This document shows positions 53,099 to 62,187 of a stretch of 64,000 nt of DNA, in pieces. The position numbers and the translations under genes are program-made. The notes beneath the pieces are model-generated. The model worked only from the letters and a program-made list of their open reading frames with translations, was not told the origin of the DNA and ran no database searches. The stretch's first letter is position 1. The number at the start of each line of letters is the position of its first letter. The DNA comes from Clostridium pasteurianum DSM 525 = ATCC 6013 (lineage in GTDB: Bacteria; Bacillota; Clostridia; Clostridiales; Clostridiaceae): assembly GCF_000807255.1 (NCBI RefSeq), contig NZ_CP009268.1, positions 310,001-374,000 on the forward strand, in the 5' to 3' direction.

Positions 53099-54553
53099 GT
53101 GGAAGAGTTCAGAAGAGAGAAATATAAAGTTAAATATTTTATAATTTTAATTTATTTATTGGCATTTTTATTTTTTGGGTTCAAGATGTTATTTTATTCG
53201 GAACATGTGGGAAGATTTCCTGATGAAATTACTCATATTTCTTATATTTCTTATCTTGAAAAATCTCATGAAATAATTCCAAATTTTAAAAATATGACTA
53301 TACTACAAGAAGTAAAATCCATTGATAGTACAACTTCCGCCTATACTTTTGGAAGTAATTTAAATTATTTAGGTCATCCGCCTTTGTATTATCAAATCAT
53401 GCGGTTAAGCGGATCCATAAAGATTGACAACAATTCTGTAATTGTTAATCTTGTTAAGCTGCGACATTTTAATATGATTTTTAGTTCATTAGCTATTATA
53501 CTTATTCTATATATTGGATATACTAGAATTAATAAAAATCCATTATTACATTGCCTCTATGCAGTTATAGTAATATCTGTACCAATGCTTGCTTATGATT
53601 CAGCAGGTATTAACAATGACAACCTAGCTCTGCTTGGATTATCTGTTTTTGTATTGGGATTGTTACGGTTTTCCGAGAAAAATAGAAATTTTAGCACTTA
53701 CCTTATAATAAGTTTAGGTGTATTTCTTTCATTTATGTCTAAACTTACAACCGGACTAGTAGTTTTTATTTCATTGCTCTTATATATTGTTTTACTGATA
53801 ATAAAAGAAAAGAATCTATGGTTTTTAATATCCAAAAAGGCATTTTTTACTTTACCAATTTATATTTTGACAGCTATGTATTACATTATAGTATACTTTC
53901 AAACAGGAACTATTATGCCTACATATAAAGCATTAGATCCTCAGGGATATTATGCATCAGATTTTTATGTAGCTGTGGAAAATCGCATGCATATGGATTT
54001 TGTAGAGTATATATCATATTTTAGCAAAAACTTTTTGAGGAGTTGGACTGGTATAGCTTCCCATGTTTCGCTTATAAAGGAAGATAGCCTTCTTTCCATA
54101 AATAACATTGGCTTACTAGCACTTTTAATTGTTCCAGTGATATTAATATTTAAAGTAAAAAAATCTACGAAAAAGCATTCTGATGTACTAGCATTAATTG
54201 CAGTATATTTAGGGATTGTGATATCAATAGTAATACAATGTCTGCGTGCTTACAATGAATTTACTAATGTTTCTGGATATTTAGGAGGGTTTCAATCCAG
54301 ATATTATTTATGCGGAATATCTGTAATAGCTTTAGCAATAGTGAAAATTGTTAGTGATTTTTTGAAAGATGAAGAGAAAAGATCTGAAATCAATTTAAAT
54401 TTAGAAAGTAATCTAGTAATTCAACATTATTCTACAAAAAAGGTTTCAAATACTAGAAGATTCATTATATATAGTATAAGTTTGTTTTTTATTTTCTTAC
54501 TCTTATATGAAGACTTCATATATTTCTTAATTAATTTTAAAGACTATTTATAA
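53099..54553 (+). CDS. Polytopic membrane protein, probable glycosyltransferase
   Basis: 484 residues from a GTG. About ten membrane helices; the motif GRFPDEITHISYISYLEKSH after helix 1 and HPPLYYQIMRL fit polyprenyl-phosphate-dependent glycosyltransferases of the GT39/DUF2142 type, with Asp/Glu in the first external loop as catalytic residues. It would transfer a sugar to a surface acceptor. GAAGGGG precedes the GTG. The next genes, GT2 and flippase-like, make the lipid-linked sugar supply plausible. Confidence 0.7.
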   Translation: MEEFRREKYKVKYFIILIYLLAFLFFGFKMLFYSEHVGRFPDEITHISYISYLEKSHEIIPNFKNMTILQEVKSIDSTTSAYTFGSNLNYLGHPPLYYQIMRLSGSIKIDNNSVIVNLVKLRHFNMIFSSLAIILILYIGYTRINKNPLLHCLYAVIVISVPMLAYDSAGINNDNLALLGLSVFVLGLLRFSEKNRNFSTYLIISLGVFLSFMSKLTTGLVVFISLLLYIVLLIIKEKNLWFLISKKAFFTLPIYILTAMYYIIVYFQTGTIMPTYKALDPQGYYASDFYVAVENRMHMDFVEYISYFSKNFLRSWTGIASHVSLIKEDSLLSINNIGLLALLIVPVILIFKVKKSTKKHSDVLALIAVYLGIVISIVIQCLRAYNEFTNVSGYLGGFQSRYYLCGISVIALAIVKIVSDFLKDEEKRSEINLNLESNLVIQHYSTKKVSNTRRFIIYSISLFFIFLLLYEDFIYFLINFKDYL

Positions 54554-54581
54554 TTTTAATAGAATGGAGATAATTGATTTT

Positions 54582-55565
54582 ATGAAACTTATAGTTCAAA
54601 TACCTTGTTATAATGAAGAAAATACCTTACCACATACTTTTAAAGATTTACCTAATTTTATTGAAGGTATAGATGAAATAGAATACCTTATAATAAATGA
54701 CGGTAGTACTGATAATACCGTTGAAGTAGCCAAGTCACTGGGAATACATCACGTAGTATCCTTTAAACAAAATAAGGGCCTGGCGGCAGGTTTTATGGCG
54801 GGTATAGATGCTTGCCTTAGATTGGGCGCAGACATTATTGTAAATACTGATGCGGATAACCAATACTCTGGATCTGATATTAAAAATATTGTAAAACCAA
54901 TTATAGATGGACAATATGACATAGTCATTGGAAGTCGTCCTATAGATGATACAGAGCATTTTTCTAAAAGGAAAAAAATGCTTCAGCATTTAGGCAGTTG
55001 GGTAGTTCGTAAGGCCTCTAATACAGACATTCCCGATGCACCTAGTGGCTTTAGAGCATATTCACGCAAAGCGGCAATGAAGTTAAACGTTATAAATCAT
55101 TATACATACACCCTTGAAACGATAATACAGGCTGGTCAAGATAAAATAGCCATGACTTCTGTTCCCATAAAGACTAATCCAGAGATTAGAAAATCTCGTC
55201 TCTTTAAAAGTATAGGAAATTACATAAAACGTTCTTCTGTTACTATTATACGAGCATATATGATGTATAAACCTCTTAAGTTTTTCTGCCTTATAGGATT
55301 AACTATATTTATTATAGGTCTTTTAATAGCACTGAGATTTCTAGTATTTTTTGTTCAAGGAAATGGTGCTGGTCATGTGCAGTCTATTTTACTAAGTGTT
55401 CTTCTATTAATACTTGGTTTTCAAACTGTCATTACTGGTCTTCAAGCAGATTTAATTGCCTCCAATCGTAAGCTGTTAGAAGATATTCAATACAGGGTAC
55501 GCAAATTGGATTATGATTCAGAAGTAAAAAATTTAAAGGCAGAAAAAAAATATGAAACAGATTAA
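54582..55565 (+). CDS. GT2 glycosyltransferase, dolichyl-phosphate-mannose synthase-like
   Basis: 327 residues from the ATG at 54582; the ATG at 54564 would overlap the GGAG site. GT2 motifs: CYNEENTLP, INDGSTDNTVE, NTDADNQYSG and SGFRAYSRKA. Two helices lie at the C-terminus (~235-310), so it is membrane-bound. It would make a polyprenyl-phosphate sugar for the GT39-like enzyme upstream. The start of the next gene overlaps its end by 14 bases. Confidence 0.88.
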   Translation: MKLIVQIPCYNEENTLPHTFKDLPNFIEGIDEIEYLIINDGSTDNTVEVAKSLGIHHVVSFKQNKGLAAGFMAGIDACLRLGADIIVNTDADNQYSGSDIKNIVKPIIDGQYDIVIGSRPIDDTEHFSKRKKMLQHLGSWVVRKASNTDIPDAPSGFRAYSRKAAMKLNVINHYTYTLETIIQAGQDKIAMTSVPIKTNPEIRKSRLFKSIGNYIKRSSVTIIRAYMMYKPLKFFCLIGLTIFIIGLLIALRFLVFFVQGNGAGHVQSILLSVLLLILGFQTVITGLQADLIASNRKLLEDIQYRVRKLDYDSEVKNLKAEKKYETD

Positions 55566-56610
55566 TTTTAAAAAGGATCATATTAGTAATGTTATAAAAA
55601 ATAAGAAAGTGTTGTTTATAACTACAAAGAATATTGACTATATTCGTAATTCGCAGGAAATAGAACTGTTAAAAAAATTATCCTCAGAGGTTGAAATAAT
55701 AGGCTATGATGATAAAGGCTATATTTCAAGGCTTATTAAAATATATTGGAAATTAATTACTATATCCATAAAAAATTATGATGAGGTATTTGTGGGCTTT
55801 GCTCCACAATTGATTCTGCCTTTTTTTGGTTTTAAATTTAGAAAAAAAGTTATTATAGAAGATTTCTTTATTTCTCTTTATGATACAATGATAAATGACA
55901 GAAAAAAATTTAAATCCAGTAGTTTAATTGGAAAAATACTCTTATATTTAGATAGAATAACATTGAAAAGGGCAGATGAAATTATTGTAGATACCCATGC
56001 CCACGGAAATTATTTTGTAAGGGAACTTGGAGCAGATAAAAGTAAAATCAATGTAATGTATCTTATGGCGGATTCGTCCATATATTATCCAAGAACCGTT
56101 AAAAAATCAAAAGAACTGAATAATAAGTTTTTAGTTTTATATTTTGGAAGCATTCTGCCACTTCAGGGTATAGAGGTCATTCTTCAGTGCATTGAAAAAA
56201 TGAAAGATATAGAATCTGTAATTTTTCAAATTATAGGACCTGTACCTAAAGAGTACATGGATAAGTATAAAACCTATAAAAATGTAGTGTTTATACCTTG
56301 GCTCTCTCAAAAAGCTTTGGCAGAAAAGATTGCAGCAGCAGATTTATGTCTTGCAGGACATTTTAACAATAGCATTGAAAAGGCATTAAGGACTATTCCC
56401 GGTAAGGCTTATATATATAACGTCATGGAAAAGCCAATGATACTAGGAGATAATCCTGCCAATCATGAATTATTCAAAGAAGACAATGATAATTATTATT
56501 ATGTGGAAATGGGTAGTTCAGATAAATTAAAGGAAAAAATACTCTATGTAATGGAGAATAAGAAATTTCCTGCAGTTAAAAATTATAAATTCCAAATTAG
56601 AAAGAAATGA
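55552..56610 (+). CDS. Glycosyltransferase (GT4-like)
   Basis: 352 residues. Rossmann-type GT-B fold: VLFITTKNIDYIRNSQEIEL, the C-terminal VLYFGSILPLQGIEVILQCI and FIPWLSQKALAEKIAAADLC are typical of group 4 family glycosyltransferases, with Glu of GNFxE-type loops less clear. Cytoplasmic, transferring a sugar from a nucleotide donor. It overlaps the GT2 gene by 14 bases, and the flippase-like gene begins 8 bases after it: one operon for a surface glycan. Confidence 0.8.
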   Translation: MKQINFKKDHISNVIKNKKVLFITTKNIDYIRNSQEIELLKKLSSEVEIIGYDDKGYISRLIKIYWKLITISIKNYDEVFVGFAPQLILPFFGFKFRKKVIIEDFFISLYDTMINDRKKFKSSSLIGKILLYLDRITLKRADEIIVDTHAHGNYFVRELGADKSKINVMYLMADSSIYYPRTVKKSKELNNKFLVLYFGSILPLQGIEVILQCIEKMKDIESVIFQIIGPVPKEYMDKYKTYKNVVFIPWLSQKALAEKIAAADLCLAGHFNNSIEKALRTIPGKAYIYNVMEKPMILGDNPANHELFKEDNDNYYYVEMGSSDKLKEKILYVMENKKFPAVKNYKFQIRKK

Positions 56611-56617
56611 GTTTTAT

Positions 56618-57559
56618 ATGAATAATAAATTTATTAAATATATAGGTTACATAATCACAATTGCAGCATTTATTTTTATAGGAAAGTCTTTAATTTCTAT
56701 GGATTTAGATGTGAGATATATAACAAACCCTTTATCAGCCGTAATATTCATCATATTGATGTCTATAGGATATGCAATAATGGTATATGTATCTTCCTAT
56801 GCCTGGAAAAGTATATTGGAATTTATAAACAAAGATAAAATACCTTTTAATGAGATTACAGGTGTTTATGTAAAATCTAATATTGCAAAATATCTGCCGG
56901 GGAACTTTATGCATTTTGCAGGAAGAAATTTATTGGCTGGAAAACTTGGATTTAAACAACTGGATATTACCTTTTGCAGTATACTGGAAATATTAATGCT
57001 TGTTTTTACTTCTCTTATTTTGTCTTGTATATTTGCAATGAGAAGTTTAAAGAGTTCTATAGAATATGTATTGACTAAAGTAAATATCAGTATTGTGGTA
57101 GCTGTTATTTTAGCTGTGATCTTAGTAATAGCAATATCAATTTGGTTTATATGTAAAAGGACAAAATTTCTAAAAAACTATAGTCATCTATTTACCAAAG
57201 GGTTTTTAAAACTTTTAGTTAAACTGTTCTTTATCTATGGTTTAACTTTGGTGGTTCCAGGAGTATTTCTTCTATTGTGTTTAAAATTAATTTTAAGTGC
57301 ACAAGTATCTGCTGGTGCAATCACTATAATAATATTTTCCTATATACTTTCTTGGGTACTTGGTTTCATAGTACCTGGCGCTCCTGGAGGAGTGGGTATA
57401 AGAGAGGCCCTTTTAATTTTTATACTGACACCATTTTATACTAATAGTATAGTATTGCTGGCAGCGGTTCTGCTTAGAATCATATCAACTTTAGGAGACT
57501 TAATAGCATTTATAACGGAACCGGTGATTATAAAATACTATAACAGGGGTAGGAAATAA
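56618..57559 (+). CDS. Flippase-like integral membrane protein (PF03706, LPG synthase TM type)
   Basis: 313 residues with about eight membrane helices. LPGNFMHFAGRNLLAGKLGF and WVLGFIVPGAPGGVGIREALLIF are the family marks. Members are lipid-linked oligosaccharide flippases or transmembrane parts of lysyl-phosphatidylglycerol synthase; without a catalytic domain, a flippase or lipid transfer role beside the glycosyltransferases is most likely. Confidence 0.85.
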   Translation: MNNKFIKYIGYIITIAAFIFIGKSLISMDLDVRYITNPLSAVIFIILMSIGYAIMVYVSSYAWKSILEFINKDKIPFNEITGVYVKSNIAKYLPGNFMHFAGRNLLAGKLGFKQLDITFCSILEILMLVFTSLILSCIFAMRSLKSSIEYVLTKVNISIVVAVILAVILVIAISIWFICKRTKFLKNYSHLFTKGFLKLLVKLFFIYGLTLVVPGVFLLLCLKLILSAQVSAGAITIIIFSYILSWVLGFIVPGAPGGVGIREALLIFILTPFYTNSIVLLAAVLLRIISTLGDLIAFITEPVIIKYYNRGRK

Positions 57560-57561
57560 AA

Positions 57562-57770
57562 ATCAAAGTATAAAGATCAAAGAACTAATATCAAATCGGG
57601 AAAAGCGATGGTAGCAATTACACCTAATAAGTGGAGAGTTAAAAGTTGAAAGTGATGGATATTTTTCCGCTGTTACACTACAGAAAAAACATCTTTATTT
57701 GTTCTTTGAACTTTGATATCTGAACTTTTTTAACTTTCCACTATCAACTATCCACTGTTAACTAAGAAAG
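57562..57770. repeat. Intergenic inverted-repeat element
   Basis: AATCAAAGTATAAAGATC and AAAGAACTAATATCAAAT (57562-57596) recur inverted at 57697-57725 as GTTCTTTGAACTTTGATATC; AGTGGAGAGTTAAAAGTTG recurs inverted as AACTTTCCACTATCAACT. The first word also occurs at 16728, the second at 44447. It fills the gap before the DUF523 gene. Confidence 0.55.
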
Positions 57771-57781
57771 GAGATAAAATC

Positions 57782-58210
57782 ATGTATTTAATAAGTGCCT
57801 GTTTAGGTGGAGTTAATTGTAGATATGATGGCAAGAATAGCGAAAATAAATTTGTTATGGATTTAATGAAACAGGGTAAAGCTATGTTGGTGTGTCCTGA
57901 GCAATTGGGAGGACTGAAAACTCCAAGAGTAAGCTGTGAGATTACTCTTGGAGATGATGGCATAAAAAAAGTGTTAAGTAAAGATGGAGAGGATTTTACT
58001 GATAACTTCACTAGAGGGGCAGAAGAAGTTTTAAAAATAGCAAAGGCTATGGGAATAGAGAAAGCTATACTTAAGTCAAAAAGTCCTTCCTGTGGCTGTG
58101 GTATTATATATGATGGAACTTTTTCTGGAAAACTTATAGAAGGTGAAGGTCTTACCGCGGAGTTGCTTATGAAAAATGGCATTGAAGTCTGTACGGAAAA
58201 GGATATATAG
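57782..58210 (+). CDS. DUF523 family protein
   Basis: 142 residues. Opening ISACLGGVNCRYDGKNSEN, CPEQLGGLKTPR and SKSPSCGCGIIYDGTFSGKL are the full DUF523 pattern, with conserved Cys residues that may bind a metal or Fe-S cluster. Function unknown. AAAGGAGATAAAATC precedes the ATG. It stands alone between an inverted-repeat element and the membrane protease gene. Confidence 0.9.
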   Translation: MYLISACLGGVNCRYDGKNSENKFVMDLMKQGKAMLVCPEQLGGLKTPRVSCEITLGDDGIKKVLSKDGEDFTDNFTRGAEEVLKIAKAMGIEKAILKSKSPSCGCGIIYDGTFSGKLIEGEGLTAELLMKNGIEVCTEKDI

Positions 58211-58291
58211 ATTTAATCTATTCTAATTGCTTTAGCCAAGTTTGATTTTATAATATGAAAATATTTGGTAAAGCACTCTGGAGGAATTGAG

Positions 58292-59110
58292 ATGGATTTA
58301 TTTATTGTTGTTTTAAAGAGAAGTGCAGCAGAATTATTTTATCTTACAGCATTGATAATAATAATTGGACTGTTGCTTGGAATTTTGGAAAAAGGCACAA
58401 ACAGAAATATGCAAAGGGCTTTTGGCATCAAGGGAATTATGACTTTTGCACTAATTGGTACACCTATTCACGAAATAGGACATGCTGTTATGTGTATTAT
58501 ATTTGGACATAAAATTACTAAGATGAAGCTAATTGATACTAATAGTAAAACAGGAGTACTGGGATATGTAGAGCATTCCTATAATCCCAATAATATATAT
58601 CAAAGAATAGGAAATTTTTTTATAGGTATTGGACCCATTATAAGCGGTATATTTGTTTTATTGATAGGTCTGTATTTTCTTTTACCAGAATCCTTTCATC
58701 TTCTACAAAATAATTTAAGGGTTCAGGGAAATTATAATATTTTAGATAAGAGCTTGATAACTTCTAATGTACTTATATCCATTACTTTGATAAAAAGTAT
58801 ATTTACCTTATCAAATATTACAAAAATAACTTTTTGGATATTTATAATATTGGCTTTTTGTGTTTCATCACATATTGCTTTGAGTACTCCAGACATAAAA
58901 GGAGCTTTAGATGGATTCATATTTTTGTTTTTAGTTATTGTTGTAGTTAATTTTATTGCAATGTATTTTAACATAAACACTTATGAATATATATCAAGGG
59001 TAGGGAAATATAACGCTTATGCAGCAGCACTGCTTATTATGGCATTGGTATTTTCTATAATATCCTATATAATCAGTTATATTCTACGCTTATTGAGAAG
59101 AGGTTTCTAG
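58292..59110 (+). CDS. Putative M50-like membrane metalloprotease
   Basis: 272 residues from the ATG at 58292 (GGAGG 7 bases upstream). About seven membrane helices; the zinc motif HEIGH (residues 60-64) sits at a helix end, PIHEIGHAVMCII. The second M50 motif (xDG) is not clear, so it may be a pseudoenzyme or a distant relative. Terminal IISYIISYILRLLRRGF suggests a cytoplasmic basic tail. It is monocistronic; a long hairpin follows. Confidence 0.65.
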   Translation: MDLFIVVLKRSAAELFYLTALIIIIGLLLGILEKGTNRNMQRAFGIKGIMTFALIGTPIHEIGHAVMCIIFGHKITKMKLIDTNSKTGVLGYVEHSYNPNNIYQRIGNFFIGIGPIISGIFVLLIGLYFLLPESFHLLQNNLRVQGNYNILDKSLITSNVLISITLIKSIFTLSNITKITFWIFIILAFCVSSHIALSTPDIKGALDGFIFLFLVIVVVNFIAMYFNINTYEYISRVGKYNAYAAALLIMALVFSIISYIISYILRLLRRGF

Positions 59111-59120
59111 ATATTTGTTA

Positions 59121-59192
59121 AAGAAATACTATAGCTTGTAAATTAAATTGCTATATAAGATTCAAAGCAATTTAAATCATATAGTATTTCTT
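59121..59192 (+). terminator. Long hairpin after the membrane protease gene
   Basis: AAGAAATACTATA and TATAGTATTTCTT form the outer stem; AAATTGCT and AGCAATTT an inner one. A T-rich run follows. Confidence 0.65.
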
Positions 59193-59314
59193 ATTTTATT
59201 ATACCAAATTAATTATAATATTTTGAAATTAATACCTTATTTTGATTATAATATAAGTAGGATACAAATATTTATACTATTATCGTGAATTATAGTATTA
59301 AAGGGGAGATTTTA

Positions 59315-60040
59315 ATGGAACTTTATGTCTTTGATAATTATGATGAAATAAGCAGATATGCAGCCAAAATGGTTTCTGATTTTATAAATGAAAATTCTAA
59401 TTGTGTTTTGGGTCTTGCAACGGGCTCGACTCCTTTAGGTATGTATAAAAAATTGATAGAATATAACAGAGATAGAATAGTAAATTTTTCAGAAGTAAAA
59501 ACTTTTAATTTAGACGAGTATAGAGGGCTCTCTGGGGAACATCCTCAAAGCTATAGATATTTTATGAATAAAAACTTTTTTGATCATGTTAATATAGATA
59601 AGAATAACACTTTTATTCCTAATGGTACTTGTGAAGATGTAGCAAAGGAATGTAGAGATTATGAAGAGAAGATTAATGAATTAGGTGGCATAGATTTGCA
59701 GATACTTGGGGTTGGAAGTAATGGACATATAGGATTTAATGAACCCTCTTCGGAATTATATGCATATACTCATTTAGCTGATTTGACTGAAGATACAATA
59801 AAGGCAAATTCAAGATTCTTTAAAAATATTGAAGAGGTACCAAGTAAAGCTATTACCATGGGAGTGGGGCAAATAATGAAGTCAAAAAGAATTATACTTT
59901 TAGCATCGGGGGTTAACAAGGCAAAGGTTATAGGTAGAATATTTAATGGAAAAATAAGTACGGAGAATCCTTCCTCCATACTTCAGCTGCATCCATCTGT
60001 AGCTGTAATTGCAGATAAAAAAGCTGCATCTCTTATATAA
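59315..60040 (+). CDS. nagB: Glucosamine-6-phosphate deaminase
   Basis: 241 residues from the ATG at 59315 (AAGGGGAG upstream; the ATG at 59285 lacks a site). LGLATGSTPLGMYKKLI, FNLDEYRGL (active-site Asp), LGVGSNGHIGFNEPSS and ASGVNKAKVIGR define the family. It turns glucosamine-6-phosphate into fructose-6-phosphate and ammonia, for amino-sugar use. No nagA nearby. It stands alone before the interrupted DUF1737 gene. Confidence 0.95.
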   Translation: MELYVFDNYDEISRYAAKMVSDFINENSNCVLGLATGSTPLGMYKKLIEYNRDRIVNFSEVKTFNLDEYRGLSGEHPQSYRYFMNKNFFDHVNIDKNNTFIPNGTCEDVAKECRDYEEKINELGGIDLQILGVGSNGHIGFNEPSSELYAYTHLADLTEDTIKANSRFFKNIEEVPSKAITMGVGQIMKSKRIILLASGVNKAKVIGRIFNGKISTENPSSILQLHPSVAVIADKKAASLI

Positions 60041-60130
60041 TAAAAATTACATTATACTATATAAAATTCTGATATTACTTTATGTAAATTAACTGTGAGC
60101 TTAATAAAATAACTAGTGGAGGTAATTTAT

Positions 60131-60316
60131 ATGGAAAATAAACTTAGATATAAATTAATTACTGGAAAAGATGATTCTAATTTTTGTAAAAGGGTTTCTA
60201 AATTACTTGATGAAGGTTATAAATTATATGGGTCTCCTTCTTGTACATTTAACGGTTAGGATGTAATCGTAGCACAAGCTGTAATTTTTGATGATAATAT
60301 TGAAAAAAGTAAATAA
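60131..60316 (+). pseudogene. DUF1737 small protein interrupted by an in-frame TAG
   Basis: ATG at 60131 with GGAGG nearby. The reading MENKLRYKLITGKDDSNFCK, RVSKLLDEGYKLYGSPSCTF, NG then stop TAG at 60257-60259, then DVIVAQAVIFDDNIEKSK and a second stop at 60314. The full sense, NG-x-DVIVAQA, is a normal DUF1737 (PF08410) protein of about 60 residues, so a single C-to-T change of a Gln codon would explain the stop. A real pseudogene is most likely; sequencing error or stop read-through are possible. Confidence 0.7.
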
Positions 60317-60350
60317 TATTAAAAACTTAATTTTAAGTATGGTGATAGAT

Positions 60351-61031
60351 ATGGGTCAGTATGCCTTAAGTGATGTTCATGGATGTTATGAAAAATTTGT
60401 TGAAATTCTAAAGCTTATAAAATTTTCTGAGTCAGATGAATTATATGTAATAGGAGATATATTTGACAGAGGAGAGAAGCCACTTCATATATTGGATTAT
60501 ATCAGAGGACATGAAAACATATATTTACTAAAAGGTAATCACGAACTTATGTATGAAAGATTTTATAAAGATAAAATTGAAGGTAAGAGTTTAGACATTT
60601 CTTGGTTTATGAATGGCGGTCAAAGAACCTATATGGAAATAATGAAAAGGGGAGAAGAGTTTAATAGTTCATTATATGAGTATATTTCTAAACTTCCCCT
60701 TTATAAAATAGTTGGTAATAATATATTGGTTCATGGGGGAATAAAGCTTCCTGATGAATACGATAAATTATCCTTAAGGGAAATAATGGATGTCCAGGAG
60801 GAAAATACTCTAATGTGGTACAGAGAAAGTATAGGTCATGAGAAAAAAATAAAAGGATATAATATTATCTGTGGTCACACTCCCGTTCAGATTATTAATA
60901 AAAATTATAAAGATGTAAGAATACTGAATGTAAATGATACCTATTATATAGACTGTGGATGTGTTTTTTCACAGGCTAAAGGCAAATTGGCTTGTATTAG
61001 GCTAGAAGATAAAGCAGAATTTTATGTATAA
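60351..61031 (+). CDS. Calcineurin-type metallophosphatase (Ser/Thr phosphatase-like)
   Basis: 226 residues from the ATG at 60351 (GGTGAT upstream; the ATG at 60288 would overlap the DUF1737 frame). Metal motifs Asp8-x-His10 (LSDVHG), GDIFDRG, GNHE and GHTPV are in order as in PPP-family and ApaH-like phosphatases. It could act on phosphoproteins or dinucleoside polyphosphates. It is monocistronic, with no neighbour that fixes the substrate. Confidence 0.9.
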   Translation: MGQYALSDVHGCYEKFVEILKLIKFSESDELYVIGDIFDRGEKPLHILDYIRGHENIYLLKGNHELMYERFYKDKIEGKSLDISWFMNGGQRTYMEIMKRGEEFNSSLYEYISKLPLYKIVGNNILVHGGIKLPDEYDKLSLREIMDVQEENTLMWYRESIGHEKKIKGYNIICGHTPVQIINKNYKDVRILNVNDTYYIDCGCVFSQAKGKLACIRLEDKAEFYV

Positions 61032-61233
61032 GCCTGTGGATATGTGTATAACATGTTAATAATTTTGTTAGTAACTATTTTGTATTCCCACAGAATTTTT
61101 ATGTTCTCAATGATAAGAATTCTGATGGAATAATAATGAGAAGTTCAAATATAGAAAGTGAAACTTATAAAAGGAGTTATGATAGACATAAAAAAATAAT
61201 AGATTTGATGAAAAGTAGGAGGAGGGGGATATT

Positions 61234-62166
61234 TTGACTCTGCAGCAATTAAAATATGCCATTGAGATTTCAAATTGCGGATCAATGAACGAAGCTGCCA
61301 AAAGACTATTTATATCTCAGCCCAGCCTTTCTAATGCCATCAGAGAATTGGAAAATGAACTGGGTATAACTATATTTGACAGAACAAATAGGGGGATAAC
61401 TCTTTCGTCAGAAGGCATTGAATTTTTGGGATATGCAAGGCAGATAATAAAGCAGACAGAACTTATGGAAGCTCATTATAAAGGAATAAAACTGAAGCCC
61501 TTACATTTTTCTATTTCAACTCAGCACTATGCTTTTGTGGTAGAAACCTTTATAAAATTGCTAGGAAAGATAGATAATGACAGATATGAATTTAATCTGA
61601 GAGAGACAAAAACCTATAAAATAATTGAAGATGTGAGAACACTTCATAGTGAAATTGGAATACTCTATATTGATGAGCACAATTCTAAAATTATGAACAA
61701 AATATTTAATGACAGCAATATTAAATTTACACCTTTATTTAATAGCAATCCTCATGTGATTTTAGGTAAAAATCATCCCCTTTCAAAAAGAGAAAGTGTC
61801 CTCATTAAAGATCTAGAATCTTTTACTTATTTAAAATTTGATCAGGGAGAAAATAATTCTCTGTATTTTTCAGAAGAGATGATAAATATTTATGAAACCG
61901 ATAAGATAATAAGAGTGAATGACAGAGCCACCCTTTCCAATCTATTGATAGGTACGGACAGTTATACTATAGGTACGGGAATAGTGGTTTCAGATTTAAA
62001 TGGAGAGGATATCAAGTCCATTCCACTTGAAAATAGCGATATATTTACTGTAGGATGGATTGCTCATAAGGATATTAAACTTAGTAATATAGCAGCAGAA
62101 TTTGTAGATATGCTTAATTCTACTGTTTCAATAAATTATTTTGATCCAAATTATTATTTGTTATAG
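61234..62166 (+). CDS. LysR-family transcriptional regulator
   Basis: 310 residues from a TTG with GGAGGAGGGGG. HTH: LQQLKYAIEISNCGSMNEAA, KRLFISQPSLSNAIRELE. The effector domain starts at ~95. It lies 21 bases before a MetE-like methyltransferase gene in the same direction, so it may be co-transcribed with and regulate it, in the manner of MetR-type control; the effector is not readable. Confidence 0.92.
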   Translation: MTLQQLKYAIEISNCGSMNEAAKRLFISQPSLSNAIRELENELGITIFDRTNRGITLSSEGIEFLGYARQIIKQTELMEAHYKGIKLKPLHFSISTQHYAFVVETFIKLLGKIDNDRYEFNLRETKTYKIIEDVRTLHSEIGILYIDEHNSKIMNKIFNDSNIKFTPLFNSNPHVILGKNHPLSKRESVLIKDLESFTYLKFDQGENNSLYFSEEMINIYETDKIIRVNDRATLSNLLIGTDSYTIGTGIVVSDLNGEDIKSIPLENSDIFTVGWIAHKDIKLSNIAAEFVDMLNSTVSINYFDPNYYLL

Positions 62167-62187
62167 GTATGGGTGAAAGGAGAAAAT

